From positions 310,001 to 374,000 of the forward strand of contig JADNYV010000008.1 in assembly GCA_015501055.1 (NCBI GenBank): a DNA stretch of 64,000 bases. Direction: 5' to 3'. The notes beneath the pieces are model-generated. The model did no database searches. It was not told the origin of the DNA and saw only the letters and a program-made list of their open reading frames with translations. Source of the DNA: Mucidula mucida. Taxonomy: Eukaryota; Basidiomycota; Agaricomycetes; Agaricales; Physalacriaceae. Shown in pieces: positions 43,056 to 53,593 of this stretch; position 1 is the stretch's first letter; every line of letters starts with the position of its first letter. Position numbers and translations under genes: made by a program.

Positions 43056-44012
43056 ATGTCTTTCTTTGGGTCAGTTGAGCCTGATGGCAGAGCAGAACAC
43101 CTGTATTGACACCCAAAAGTAGCAACAAAAACAGACAACCCAGCCGTTCCAAGCGCTCGCCGACACCGACGTCAGGCTCGCTATCCCGCAATAACTCGCA
43201 GACGCGGGGTGATGCGTCGCCGACCGAAGATGGAACCGTCTCCAAACCCCTCTACCTCTGCAGCCCGTTCGCAGACGCGGCGCTCGTCAAGGGCAACTTC
43301 AAGACGATAGTCATGCTGCCCAAATATGTCGACATCATGGAATGGGTTGCCGTCAACAGTACGTGAATGTCCACGTTGACACTCCTCTGACTGATAGACC
43401 GCCCTGACAGTGTACGACTTTTACACATATCTCAATGAATTCTACGGCGTCATTTCAGAGCGGTGCACGCAACAGACGTGTCCAACAATGTCTGCAGGCA
43501 ACAAGTGCGTTCATCTCATTCCGACTGCCGCATCAAAAGGCTAATCAGACGTGAAAGCTTGAATTACCTTTGGACCACGCCGGACCGCAAGCAAGTTACA
43601 CTCTCCGCGCCAAACTACATCGACTCAGTCATGTCCTCCATACAAACTCTTCTCGACGACGAGAACGTATTCCCGTCAAAATCTGGTACGGGGCCACGTT
43701 CTGATCACCCTTCCCTCTCATGTTGACTTGGAAACCATAGGCCAGCAGTTCACGCCCACGTTCCCCGCAACGGTCAAGCACGTCTACCGCCAGCTTCTGC
43801 GAGTATTTGCACACATATACCACGCGCATTATCCAGAAATTCTTCATCTTCGGTCCGAGCCACATTTCAATTCTTTGTTCGCGCACTTCCTCGCGTTTGG
43901 GTGGAAGTATGAGATTCTGGAGGCCAAGGATATCAAAGGTGAACCCGGTGCTCCAGTCGGCGTGGGATTGCTCTGGGAGCGGTGGAGGAATACTGGTATC
44001 CTGGAGGCATAG
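43056..44012 (+). CDS. MOB2-type kinase activator, copy 2
   Basis: A close paralogue of the MOB2 gene at 32960-33930, in opposite orientation. The first exon is MSFFG (ATG 43056), spliced at GG|GTCAGT to SNKNRQPSRSKRSPTP, the same layout as copy 1. Then PLYLCSPFADAALVKGNFKT, MLPKYVDIMEWVAVN, YDFYTYLNEFYGVISE, zinc ligands in RCTQQTCPTMSAG and AHIYHAHY, LNYLWTTPDRKQVTLSAPNY, and the end VGVGLLWERWRNTGILEA with TAG 44010-44012. The N-terminal ~40 residues are Ser/Arg-rich and differ most from copy 1, so the copies are likely of some age and may have different partners or regulation. All core residues are kept. No lesion seen. Confidence 0.85.
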
Positions 44013-44167
44013 AATATGCAAGATTATACCAATAGGAAGGACTGGTTCATACACTTATTAGGAACATGGCATGACATTGATGCAACTGTAATAAATGGGT
44101 ACTGATACAGGTTATGCTTTACGTAGTTCTCGCTAAAGTCAAGATCGCGAGCACGGCGGCGAGGCGG

Positions 44168-45499
44168 CACTAAACAGGTCTTTCGGGTTCCTAGCGGATA
44201 AAGAAGAAAGGTCAAATAAACCGTCCCGATGAGGACGGTGATGCGGATACCACGACACCGTCGGCGCGACCTGCCATTCATGGTAATGTTCGTCGTATGT
44301 CGGGAGGGAAAGGAGTGTCACTGTCACCAAAGACACATTCAGCGGAGTACTGTTTGTCCAATCATATTAGATGCTTATGTACCTACGTGTGTGTGCTTCC
44401 TTGTCCATCACTAATAGTGACATGTTTTTGGATTTGAGATTTGTGGCCCATCTTGTGTCCAGTCCGACTCGAGTCAACCAACAATGGTAGCAATGGGTGT
44501 GGGCCTTATACTATGGCTGTGTACACGCAAAGTCTCGCTATGCTGGATCTTAGATCGCAATGACGCTCAGAGTCAACATAGAACGTCTACTACACTGGTC
44601 CGCCACGACAGACAGACAGAATCCAGCCGCCGCCATCATACGCCAGAGCTGTTGAGCTCTACAATGGTGAACAGGTCAAGTCAAAGTCAAGGCCTACTGG
44701 AAGGTTGTCGATGCACTTCTACCGGTACCGTGTGTTCAATGACCTTCATTCCCATGCATTCATGTTGCACCTCTCTCGTTTTGCAGCGACCAGATCTATG
44801 TCCTCTGCGGTTTGTATGTCGCAAATGATTGCGGCTTTTTTACACATCAGGTGTACTAACTACGTTCAATTTGACTCTACTACTTACCAGTCTCGCCGCG
44901 TGGTCAGGTTTGAGTTTGTTCAGTTCATGGGTATGTTTCTTTGGATAAGCACGTACGATTCAACTCTGAAGAATTGTCTACGGTTTCAGCAGACGACGTG
45001 GAAGCAGAGACAGCGGACCAAGACGCAGATACAAAGCAGTAAGTCACGGTATCAGACTAGGGCAGTCAGCCTGTAACACAACACGCGTATCGTGGTGCAT
45101 ACAGAAGTATCTCTGCCATGATGAAGCAAGTCCAAATTTGATGTGCAAGAGGTACTAAAACACTGATATGGTGTTACTCACTACTTATGAGTCTGAATGT
45201 GAATGTGCAGCCGTTTCATTCCAAGCTCAGTGTTATACATTTGACAAAAACAAAGACAACAGAAATGCATACAGTTCGGGCAGAATAGTACTCACCATAT
45301 CTAGGTCCGAGCAGATGACATAGAGGATGCGGATTCTGGTGTTCTTGTCACAAACGGCGGGGTGGCGGGGCAGGCGCATCCGGTGATGCCGGATGGCGTC
45401 ACCACCATGTCACTTCCGCGCACTTTACTCTCAAGCAGCCAGGCACCCGAAAGACCTGTTTAGTGTAGGCTCGCCAGGAACCCCGAAAGACCTGTTTAG
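44168..45499. repeat. 21-bp inverted repeats with a tandem second copy (possible element ends)
   Basis: The left copy at 44168-44188 is the exact reverse complement of the right copy at 45445-45465 (ACCCGAAAGACCTGTTTAGT plus G). A second, nearly identical right copy begins at 45482, 36-37 bp downstream, and both are followed by AGGCTCGC. The right repeats are thus a tandem pair and the left an inverted single. The 1.3 kb in between holds no transposase that I can see. Confidence 0.55.
44484..45042 (+). CDS. Possible small protein with acidic C-terminus
   Basis: Weak case. The best-looking part is the 3' end, where the frame VSLDKHVRFNSEELSTVS and then DDVEAETADQDADTKQ ends at TAA 45040-45042. 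Upstream, frames at 44705-44900 could supply exons, but I cannot find a consistent splice chain or a domain. It lies inside the inverted-repeat pair at 44168/45445, so it might belong to a mobile element, or be chance. Confidence 0.2.
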
Positions 45500-45559
45500 C
45501 ATAGGCTCGCATAGAGGGTGACGGATATGAGGCCCCAACCCTGGAAGAGACAGCTATAA

Positions 45560-46150
45560 GGGCGGCATTCATTGAGTGGAACTCAAGAGTTGGTGTTACT
45601 CAAAATGTTTGGGCTTTGCTTTCTACCTCTGATATTTATTGCGAAGGCTGCTCTCTTATTCGTACTTGGTATGGCCATATCGCTCATTTTAAAAAGGACA
45701 ACACTTGTCCTCTAGCTCTTGGTACCCATATTCAAGCATAGTTTAGTATACAGGACCTACTAGTACTAATTACATTCTTAAAAATGCTCCATCTTGCCCT
45801 AACTAGCGCTCAAAATCCGCATTCCCGGAGTGATTAGCCCTACAAGCTTTCTACAAAGTATCAAACCCTGTCTCTGATGTTTGGAACATCGAGGCCTGGT
45901 TAAACCAGACTACAGAGCCTCGGCCGTTTCCTTCCTTTCAATCCTCTTCGGAAACCTCAGGCCTTTGTGGAACAGGGTCTGAGAGCGCGTACGAGTTTTC
46001 ACGTGTTGGTGCTTCACTGTTAGCAGTAGCCATAATTTCAACATCTACGTGTCAGTTCAATTTGTGTCTCCCTTCCGAAGCTTTTCTCAGGCGTACCGTT
46101 AAGATCCACATTGAAGTGAAAGAAGAGTGAAGACGGGTACAGTAAAAATA
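45560..46150 (+). pseudogene. Coding-looking fragments of unknown origin
   Basis: Two + strand pieces look like protein: AFIEWNSRVGVTQNVWALLS continuing to CEGCSLIRTWYGHIAHFKKD (about 45571-45735, ends in TAG), and ALQAFYKVSNPVSDVWNIEA with LNQTTEPRPFPSFQSSSETS (about 45840-45960). No start or full domain can be found. They may be remnants of a transposon protein next to the 45.45 kb repeats. I do not know the family. Confidence 0.25.
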
Positions 46151-46345
46151 CACCGGGGGGCAGTTCGGCGCATATACCTGCCTCCCAAATGACTAGCCAT
46201 GCCTTTTCACAATGATTAAACCAGCCTGTCAAGTGTTGAGCTTCACAATTGAGTTACTGGGCTCTGAGCTCACCGTAAACAAAGACTATACATATGCCAA
46301 GTGCAAGGTTCTTTGCGTCTACATGCAAATCACAGTGGACGCGCT

Positions 46346-47750
46346 TTACACCAGTCCGTCCACATTCAAGCACCAATTCCAGAAGCGGCCAAATTGCGGA
46401 GACAAGAAGTACTTCTTCTCCATATAATCTTTACAAACATCATAGCACTGAGTAACGCCAGGAAAGTGCTCGGCCAACAGGTCATTAGCGATACCGCTTA
46501 GTGTCTGTAAGTGCCGTTCAGGAAAGGAAAAGAGGATTTACTTAATAGCTGACATTGCTGTTCCCTTTTGAAAGAAGTGCCTTATAGCTGCCATGTTTTT
46601 GTGGTGCCAGTCAGAAAGAGAAGGAGCCTGAGTCTTCAATTAGGGTCAGTATAGCTTTGACGCTTGAGTTCACCTTTTTGTTATTGCGGTCCGCACCGGC
46701 GATGCAGAACCAATGGTTGCCGCGCCAATTGCCTCAAATTTTGTCCTCCCCCATTCTTGTACAAGCTTCCACAATTCCCGTGCCTCCTCCGTGAACTTTG
46801 GGAGGAGGTCCAAAACGTTACGCGACACTTCAGATTGGTAAATCAGAAGGCGCCCCGACGCGTCCAGAAATTTTGTAGCCACACTGATAACAATCATCAT
46901 TTGTGTGCTCCTTGTCATTGAGAGCCACCTACCCGCTATAGGGTACCAGTTGAATGCCCTCAAGATGGGTCCACGCCCTCTCCAAACACGCATGATCGGC
47001 GCGGAGGGCTACAGCTGAGGCCTTAGCAAATTGTCGGCCCATCCACCACGTTGATGTTGCTGGAAGATCCTCTGCTAGGAGTCCTGTCTCAGCTCGCAGA
47101 GTTTCGGCACGTGCAGCGCGTTTGGCTTTGCCCCTCTGTTGGTGGAGGTGGTTTCGTAGAGCGCGCGAGTTCTGGAAGTCAGCGGGGTCCTTGGTGGACG
47201 CCGGTAGAGGGAATTGATGTTTATTGAAATCAGTTTGGCCTGGTCTGAACTGGCATTAGTGTGCTGTTACAGGGCGTTGACAAAAGCCCCACTCACTCGT
47301 AAGTGTATGCGACTCGAGGGATCAAAGTCGAGGCGGGCATCTTGCGGCGTTTGGCGGTGGGCGTGTGAGCCGTTGTTGACGAATCCTTGCGCTTGAGGGG
47401 TGAGGTGACAGAAGAGGGCAACAAGCCGGCTGCGGCGTCCTCTGCAATAAGGGTTTGTCGAAAATCGGAGGAGCTCAGCAGTTGGGTGACAGCGGGGTCC
47501 TTGTTTTGGGTGTTGTTGCCCTGGTCCTCATGTCGGGCAAGAGCAACCTCCTCAATGGTGATGCTGAGAGCAATGTGCCCGTTGTCCTGAGAGCTGAGGC
47601 CTGTTGCAAACCTAAACCTTTAGTCAGGGCATTGAGGCCTATTCATGCATGGACTTACTTGGCTTCGGGGCCAAAGACCGTGGCGACGGCGGTCCTGAGG
47701 GCAGCGCGCGTTAACCTGGACGTGCCGCTCAGTGCACACAGAAGGGACAT
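46346..47750 (-). CDS. Uncharacterised basic/coiled protein, spliced
   Basis: I do not recognise the family, but the reading frame over six or seven exons is convincing. Exon 1 (from ATG 47750) codes MSLLCALSGTSRLTRAALRT and AVATVFGPEAK, ends at AA|GTAAGT, and joins FATGLSSQDNGHIALSITIE. A Lys/Arg patch, SPLKRKDSS and TAKRRKMPA, looks like a bipartite nuclear signal. Then EPGQTDFNKHQFPLPASTKD, a helical Ala/Arg/Glu-rich part (RALRNHLHQQRGKAKRAARA), STWWMGRQFAKASAVALRAD, VATKFLDASGRLLIYQSEVS, LPKFTEEARELWKLVQEWGR, SDWHHKNMAAIRHFFQKGTA and a last exon LAEHFPGVTQCYDVCKDYME to FLSPQFGRFWNWCLNVDGLV. TAA is at 46346-46348, though a further exon is possible. Every intron has GT-AG ends. The nature is unknown, perhaps nuclear. 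Confidence 0.6.
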
Positions 47751-48055
47751 GAGGAAGCCGGATGTTCTGTATATTCTTCACTGGGCTCGGGGTATGTCAA
47801 CGCGCACTCAGCCAGGTGATTTCTGGGCTTACCTGATGTAGGAGCTCTTTATTTATACCGTTCAACAGAGAGGCGTGCTGAACGCGTCGGCACGTGTGAT
47901 GGTCAACAATCGAGCGTCCATGGGCGTGACAGTCAGAAATAAAGTATGTTTTCCTTTGTTTTCCCATGTTTCACCTATGATCGTCCTAACCGCGTCCCCC
48001 ATCACTGTCGGTCGCGGTCTGTATTTTGGAGGATGTTCGCCCAGCATACTTGCCA

Positions 48056-48568
48056 ATGGCAACGTTGAGCAACGCATCGTCGACCACTGCATCCACCCCA
48101 AGCTCGACAGGAAGTGCGCTATTTTTGTCTTCGTTCGCTTCCCCTGATGGTAATACATTATTTGCCGCCGTGGAGAATCCTGTTCCTGTATTGGCATCTC
48201 AGCCATCTCGTTTACCGCTTCCGTCGCATACTGTTCATTCGGTCCGACCAGCCTCGCCGTCCTACATCTCGTTTTCTGCATCCCCGAAATCATCTCCTCG
48301 GCATCAGATTACCGACCCATTTTCTGTGCTTCCCGCCGCTTTTTTGCAGCGTTCTTTGTCACCCGCCAACCAGTATTCATGGTCATCTAGTCCGCAGGCG
48401 TCACTGTTGGCTGTTGGTGTATCACACGGTCTGCAACATGACGAGGCCGTCCATACCACTGACACAACACCAGTCGAGCAGGATACTCAAGAGGTGGAAG
48501 AGCAAGCAGCTGTAAAATGTATGGCTTCTATCAGCCTGATGGCCATTGTAACATCTCAAGGTCAGTAG
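48056..48568 (+). CDS. Hypothetical Ser/Pro-rich protein
   Basis: An open frame of 170 codons from ATG 48056 (MATLSNASSTTAST). It is rich in Ser, Pro and Ala, with SP-type motifs (SASPKSSPRHQITDPFS, QRSLSPANQYSWSSSP), and ends with an acidic part (VEQDTQEVEEQAA). It is divergent from the gene at 46346-47750 (306 bp between starts). No domain or helix is seen. Low complexity means the frame could be chance, and later exons may exist. Confidence 0.3.
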   Translation: MATLSNASSTTASTPSSTGSALFLSSFASPDGNTLFAAVENPVPVLASQPSRLPLPSHTVHSVRPASPSYISFSASPKSSPRHQITDPFSVLPAAFLQRSLSPANQYSWSSSPQASLLAVGVSHGLQHDEAVHTTDTTPVEQDTQEVEEQAAVKCMASISLMAIVTSQGQ

Positions 48569-49020
48569 TCTCCATGTCGTTGTCCGTCTCTGTACCAATC
48601 ACTTCTCCAGGCTGTATAGAACCGTCGTCTCAAATTACGTTCATTCAACCAATAGAGTGATTCTCTGCTGATCCTGTACCTTGGGTTCGGCGCGAGTCGA
48701 GTTTCGCGATTAGTGCACTGGCCAAGACCGTACCGGATAAATTGGTTCATATATCTCTAGTAAGTCGTTAATGCCATATTGTTTTTAAACCTGACACGGC
48801 GCTAGCTTCCTCTTCTGGAAAATTTAATGGGTGATTCAGTTCCTCACGTCCGACACTCCTCTCTCTTCGCTCTACCTGTAGTTTTTAATCGTGGGAGTCC
48901 TTACAAGAGATGTACGCAAGAAATGTATTCATGTATATACATACATGGGCGGAAAATAGAGATACAAACATAGTTACAGGTCTTGAAAAGATCGTTATCG
49001 TTTAATCGTACATCCAAACT
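48569..49020. other. Intergenic region
   Basis: No gene seen. An AT-rich stretch with repeated ATACAT (48935-48950) lies near the 3' end of the GRF gene. Confidence 0.4.
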
Positions 49021-50028
49021 TCAGTCCGACGTTCTGGACAGAAGATCCTGGAAGATAGTGACATTCTTCTTCTCCCTAGACATGTCAGCGAGGTAGCAGT
49101 CAATAACCAAAGCATACTTTGACAATATGAACATACTCACCTCGCAAGGTCCACCTTCAATGTCGCATTTTCGTCGATCAAAGCCGCATTGGCTCTCTGC
49201 AAATTTGCCACCTCCCGCTTTAACTGCTCAATGAGCTCCAGCTTCACTTTATTGCCTTGCTCCAATGATCGCTTTTTGCGCTCCAGAGTGGTGATACGCG
49301 ATTTCACTGGAGACAAGATATCGTCCACGTCTAAATCGCCCTGAGAATGGGATAACATGGATTGATGTGCAGGAGCACGTATTGGGGAGGGCGAGTCAGG
49401 TTCCTCGTACTTGACAGCTATGTGGTTATCTGGGAGGTGATATCGCTGCTGTGAAGCTGGAGGAGTTACGGGAGATGTTTGTGAGAATAAGCCGTCATCA
49501 GTATCCTCCTTCCCTTGGGATTCGTCCTGGGAAGGGTGCTGCGCTTCCTGTATCATGAACCCTCCTTGCGAATCCTGAGAACTGGATTGAGTCTGGGACT
49601 GTGACCTCTGGTCGGCCAGCCGCTGAGCCTGCGACGGTCGCGGTTGTGATCCACTGGCGGAAGGCTGACTGTTGCCACTAGCGACTGGACTACTAGCCAG
49701 CGCGGCTGCTATGACCTCTAGCCTTCTGTGTTTCACATCTGTTGTTGGCTCATCGTCTGCGCGTAGTCGTTTGGCTGGAGTCTGCGGTTGTGACTTCTGT
49801 GCGGGCTTCTGAGGTGAACCCTGGAGCTCATCCTGCCATTCTGAGTATACATAAGTGACTACTTTTAATGAGAAGGAAGGACCCACTAAATAGACAACCG
49901 TCACGGTTGTCGTGGCATTTATAATACTTTCTATTAGGATTTGTTGGAGTCTTTGAGGTCATGATGCGAGCTTTTCCATGCTCGCAGCATACATCGCCAT
50001 CAGAGTCCAAGGTGTACTTGTTGGCCAT
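49021..50028 (-). CDS. GRF zinc-finger protein with C-terminal coiled coil
   Basis: The GRF zinc finger, found in APE2, NEIL3 and topoisomerase 3-alpha, binds single-stranded nucleic acid. Exon 1 begins at ATG 50028 (MANKYTLDSDGDVC) and codes CCEHGKARIMTSKTPTN, PNRKYYKCHDNRDGCLF. After an intron SEWQDELQG completes the finger; Cys/His/Cys/Cys ligands and the final W-x-DE are present. A long disordered Gln/Ser-rich middle (AKRLRADDEPTTD, SQSQTQSSSQDSQGG) follows, then a coiled coil, SRITTLERKKRSLEQGNKVK to ENATLKVDLAR, and a last exon EKKNVTIFQDLLSRTSD ending at TGA 49021-49023. A longer form from ATG 50076 is possible. It is divergent from the RING-like gene with 163 bp between starts. A role in DNA repair or telomere/ssDNA handling is inferred from the finger only. 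Confidence 0.78.
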
Positions 50029-50051
50029 GATGGTTAGAAGGAAGGATCGGG

Positions 50052-50063
50052 ACCCTAACCCTA
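50052..50063. promoter_or_regulatory. Telomere-like box in the divergent promoter
   Basis: CCCTAACCCTAG, two units of the TTAGGG complement, lies between the GRF and RING-like genes. Such boxes are bound by Myb/TRF-type factors in several eukaryotes. Function here is a guess. Confidence 0.35.
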
Positions 50064-50191
50064 GCAATTGACTCATCGCGCCTTCAAACCCAAAGTAGTA
50101 AAAGGCGCATGTGCTGTGGTGAGCTGTTTGTCCCTGCTTGTCCCTATAACAAAAGCGGCAAGGAGATCATCATGACCACGACATTCAAGCA

Positions 50192-51767
50192 ATGACGACC
50201 ATTGTCGCCCACCCACCGATGCTCCCTATGTCACCTCCGCCCATAGTTCCCCAGCGACGACGCCGAGACTCGATTGAAGTCATCGACGTCGACGAGTTGT
50301 CTGACGCATCGCCTCCACCGCGTCCAACGCAACGCCGACGAATGTCACCCGATATTGAGGTTATCGATTTGATGGACAGCGACGTTGAAGAGATGCCAGC
50401 TAGTTCTCGGCGGTATTCTCCACGTACAGGTCGGTTAAATTCTAATTTTGCGATGCCTTTTACCAACATGATCAGCAGCTATACGCCGTCGATACTTCTC
50501 TCCCCCTCCTCCAAATCAAGATGATGAAGTACAGATCATACCACCTATACCACCTCTCCCTCACCGTCGCTTGGGCAGACAGTCATCCATACCTATGCGC
50601 CGTCATGCACCGCTCCATCCCGCTGCCAATCCTATACTGCCAAGCGCCGAACCATTCGAGTTTGAAGCTCATCTTACGCGTCCCACTGCCGGCCCTTCAT
50701 CAAGCCGAGCTCCGACTGGGCCTCGCCGCAATACACCTAACATGCGTCTTGGCGGGGCTCTTATTACCGATACACAGGCTGCTCGCGCAGAACGTCGTCA
50801 AGAACGCGAAGCCAGGCGTCAACAAGAAGTCCTGGGTGGTTTCAGGCCCCACAGACGACGCCCTGTGCCCCATCGGCAAGGAGGGACGCATTTTCTTGCT
50901 CTCAACTTTGATTATGGTGCTTTTCTCGACGATATTGACCCCGTAAATGACGATGACTATGGACTCTTTGGTCTCCATAATAATTTTGCATTCCGCCTCG
51001 CGCGTATGCGTGGTGCATACTTCGGTATACCTGGCGGCAGCAGTCAGGAAGTCCATTATAAACAAGAGTATACGCATTCCAAACCGGCCGACCCCGGCTT
51101 TACTTTCGATTTCGCACCTACCCCGAGCGCGCCCTCTGCTTCTTCTTCATCGTTCCCGAGCACGTCTCAGTCAAATCCTATCATTATCGATGACGACGAC
51201 GACAACCTCGATGCCTCTCAAGCCCTATCCTCGTCTTCATCGACGCCCCGTAGTATCACAGCTACTCTAGTCTGCGCATCTTGCGGTGACCATCTCATGA
51301 CTGGCGTCCCCGGCGGCGAAGATGAAGAGCGGAAACATAGAATCTGGTCCTTGCGGTGCGGCCATATCATTGACGGAAAATGCGCCGACAAATTGTCCGC
51401 ACCACCTATTCCTCCTGAAGCACAGGAAGCCCTTGGGTTGGCAATCAGCGCAACGAACTCGCCAGTTGATCAGAAGAGCAAGGGCAAGGGCAAAGCGGTT
51501 GAACAGAACGCCATCCCTCCTGATAACCCTATTCGGTCGAGATTGCGTTCGCATCAGACTGGGTCATCTGTATTGAGCAGCTCCTTGGAGAGGATGTCGG
51601 CGTATCTCCTTAAGCGCAAGGGGAAGGCGAAGGCGAAGCCCGATGAGACGTATCAGTGGGCCTGTCCTGTCGAGGGATGTGGTCGCATGCATACGAGCGT
51701 AAAGACCAATGGACAATGGGTTCCGGACAAGTCTAAAGGCGAAGGTATCATCGGAGTGTTTGTATAA
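50192..51767 (+). CDS. RING-like protein with SUMO-interacting motifs
   Basis: A candidate SUMO-targeted ubiquitin ligase. Exon 1 (from ATG 50192) has two acidic-flanked hydrophobic cores of the SIM type: SIEVIDVDELSDAS and DIEVIDLMDSDVEE. After one intron a long exon starts DDEVQIIPPIPPLPHRRLGR. The middle is disordered and basic (RAERRQEREARRQQEVLGGF), with another acidic SIM-like NPIIIDDDDDN. The C-terminal domain has CASCGDHL, then RIWSLRCGHIIDGKC and, after a basic insert, WACPVEGCGRMH. This resembles a C3HC4 RING with a long insert; the usual fifth ligand Cys is Asp (CGHIIDGKC instead of CGHxxCxxC). The stop is at 51765-51767. It could be a degenerate RING that no longer binds E2. Confidence 0.65.
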
Positions 51768-52069
51768 TGGAACAACTGCATTGCATTACGAATGACATTA
51801 TCCTGGTACCCTGGACTGCATGCATTCTTTGAAGCCTTTCGGTCGTCATACAAGCTGATTGGTGAGTTTTACGTATACCATCTTCAGGATCCTCGATGTG
51901 AGAACGAGGAAAATGTGTACAACTAGTCGTAGACTAAAGTCTACGAATTCTGGAAGGTGTGGGGAATGTTAGGTGTTGACCATTGCCTGGGTGTGTTCAT
52001 ATTCAAATCTATCTAACTCGTCGCTACAATTCATGTTTGTGCATTAGAATGAATTTTGCAACGACCTAC
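51768..52069. other. Intergenic, between convergent genes
   Basis: No gene seen. Confidence 0.45.
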
Positions 52070-53593
52070 TTAAAGACTATAAATGAGCTTCTCAGCGCTA
52101 TAGGCCCCATTCTTCATGACCTCGAAACCTTGCAAAACTTCTGTACCACATTAAGAGGGATCTCGCCTTGGTTGTGGGACCACGTACCGCGAAGTCCTCC
52201 AGGCATCACTCGCAGCTTCGGGGCTTTCAACACGCCACTCTCAAGCAGAATCGGAAGTTCCTTCTCTGTCCACCTCGAAATTAAGACTCGGTCTTCCGGG
52301 ATGGCGGCGAACGTCAACCCGTACTGGGAAACCTATCGATGCATCGGAGGATTCAGATGTCAGAACACCCAGAAACATGAAGAGGACTTGACTCGCACCT
52401 CTTCGCCGAACAAGGTGCCAGCATAAATCATCTCAACTTTGATGTTCTCTTCTTTTGCTTTGGCCTCTGCCGACTCGCTGGCCTGCATGATCGAGATCAG
52501 GTGTCCTCCCGACAACATCGACGCGGTCGGAGCTGCCATCTGTGCCGACACAATCGATTGCAAACCCGATGGGGTTTCCTCCGGCTGCGGCTTTCAGCTT
52601 TGAGACGATGTCGGGGGTCCTTGTAATCCTCGCAAGCGGTCGCTCCTAGAGCGAGGAGAGCAGCGTGATTGCGGCTGGATGCAGTTGCGATGACTTCGAG
52701 ATTCGCGATGGTGAGTAATGTAACTGCAGTGAGGACGGTTATATTATGTTTATCTTGTAATCCAGCTAGGCGCGCGAATTGGACAGCTTGATGTCCGCAC
52801 GCTGTAGAGGCTCCCCAGATGAGGATACAGTCATTTGCAGTCCCGTTGGATGGGATTGAGAATTTCAGTCTGCCGTAGAAGGCCTGCATTGCAGTATAGT
52901 TGGGAATCTGGATGTACGCTCTTCAAGTCATTGCGTGAAATGAAGAAAAGAGAAATACAGGTAAAGCCGCTGCGGCTTCATAGCTCAGATTATCCGGTAA
53001 CTTGAAGACCATGGCTGAGTCGAACCGAGAGTATTCTGCAAAGGAGCCCGTGTCCGAATGGTAGCATCCGAATCTGTGGAGAGATTGAGCTTGGAGCATA
53101 GTGGGTGTTTCAGCGACTTACTGGAAACAAGCAACGCGATCGCCGACTTTGAGATGTGTGACCTTGGAGCCGACGCGAACGACGTCCCCCGCCTGAAAGG
53201 CAATGTGTGTTGACGAATTGGTGGACAAGATGGATACTCACGGCATCGTGTCGAACAACTTTTCCTGGGCCGACTATGGATCAAATGCGTTTAAGAATGC
53301 TCCAGTAAAAAGGTAACGCAGTTCTCACCAATCTTGCCCATAGGACCAATGGTTAGTTTCCAATCAGTTGGATTTAAGCCTATTGTTTTGATCTTCACCT
53401 GTTGAAGGATGAGTGGATATAGAGTATATGCGCGCAAGCCTCTTGTAAGAGTAAATCGACATACCACAATATCATTTGGCGCAAGACTTTTGATCTTGAA
53501 CGTACTCCCAAAAGGAATTGTCTGCACCTCAACTCCAAAATCGTCGCCAAACTTCTTGGTCACCAACGCTTGGATGCTTTCAGGTAGAGACAT
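52070..53593 (-). pseudogene. Zinc-type (MDR) enoyl reductase with two frameshifts
   Basis: A medium-chain dehydrogenase/reductase like the trans-acting enoyl reductases of fungal polyketide clusters. Start MSLPESIQALVTKKFGDDFG at 53593. Exons give VKIKTIGLNPTDWKLTIGPM, GDVVRVGSKVTHLKVGDRVA, FGCYHSDTGSFAEYSRFDSA, the Rossmann part LIWGASTACGHQAVQFARLA, ATASSRNHAALLALGATACE, GGHLISIMQASESAEAKAKE, FAAIPEDRVLISRWTEKELP and the final NGAYSAEKLIYSL (TAA 52070-52072). Frame is lost twice: at 52613-52617 a run of five G/C gives one base too many (EDYKDP to RHR instead of DIVSKLKAA), and near 52520 another extra base occurs (SDRV to DVVGR instead of MLSGGH). The rest is well kept, so either the decay is recent or the assembly has indels. 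Confidence 0.65.

Noticed and set aside
2300..44012. A secondary-metabolite cluster spanning the P450s, oxidoreductases, enoyl reductase and transporters
   Set aside because: No core synthase (PKS, NRPS, terpene cyclase) is seen in the window, and housekeeping genes are interspersed.
44100..48600. CRISPR array or prokaryotic-type defence locus
   Set aside because: The repeats near 45.45 kb are only two tandem copies plus one inverted copy, and the genome is eukaryotic.
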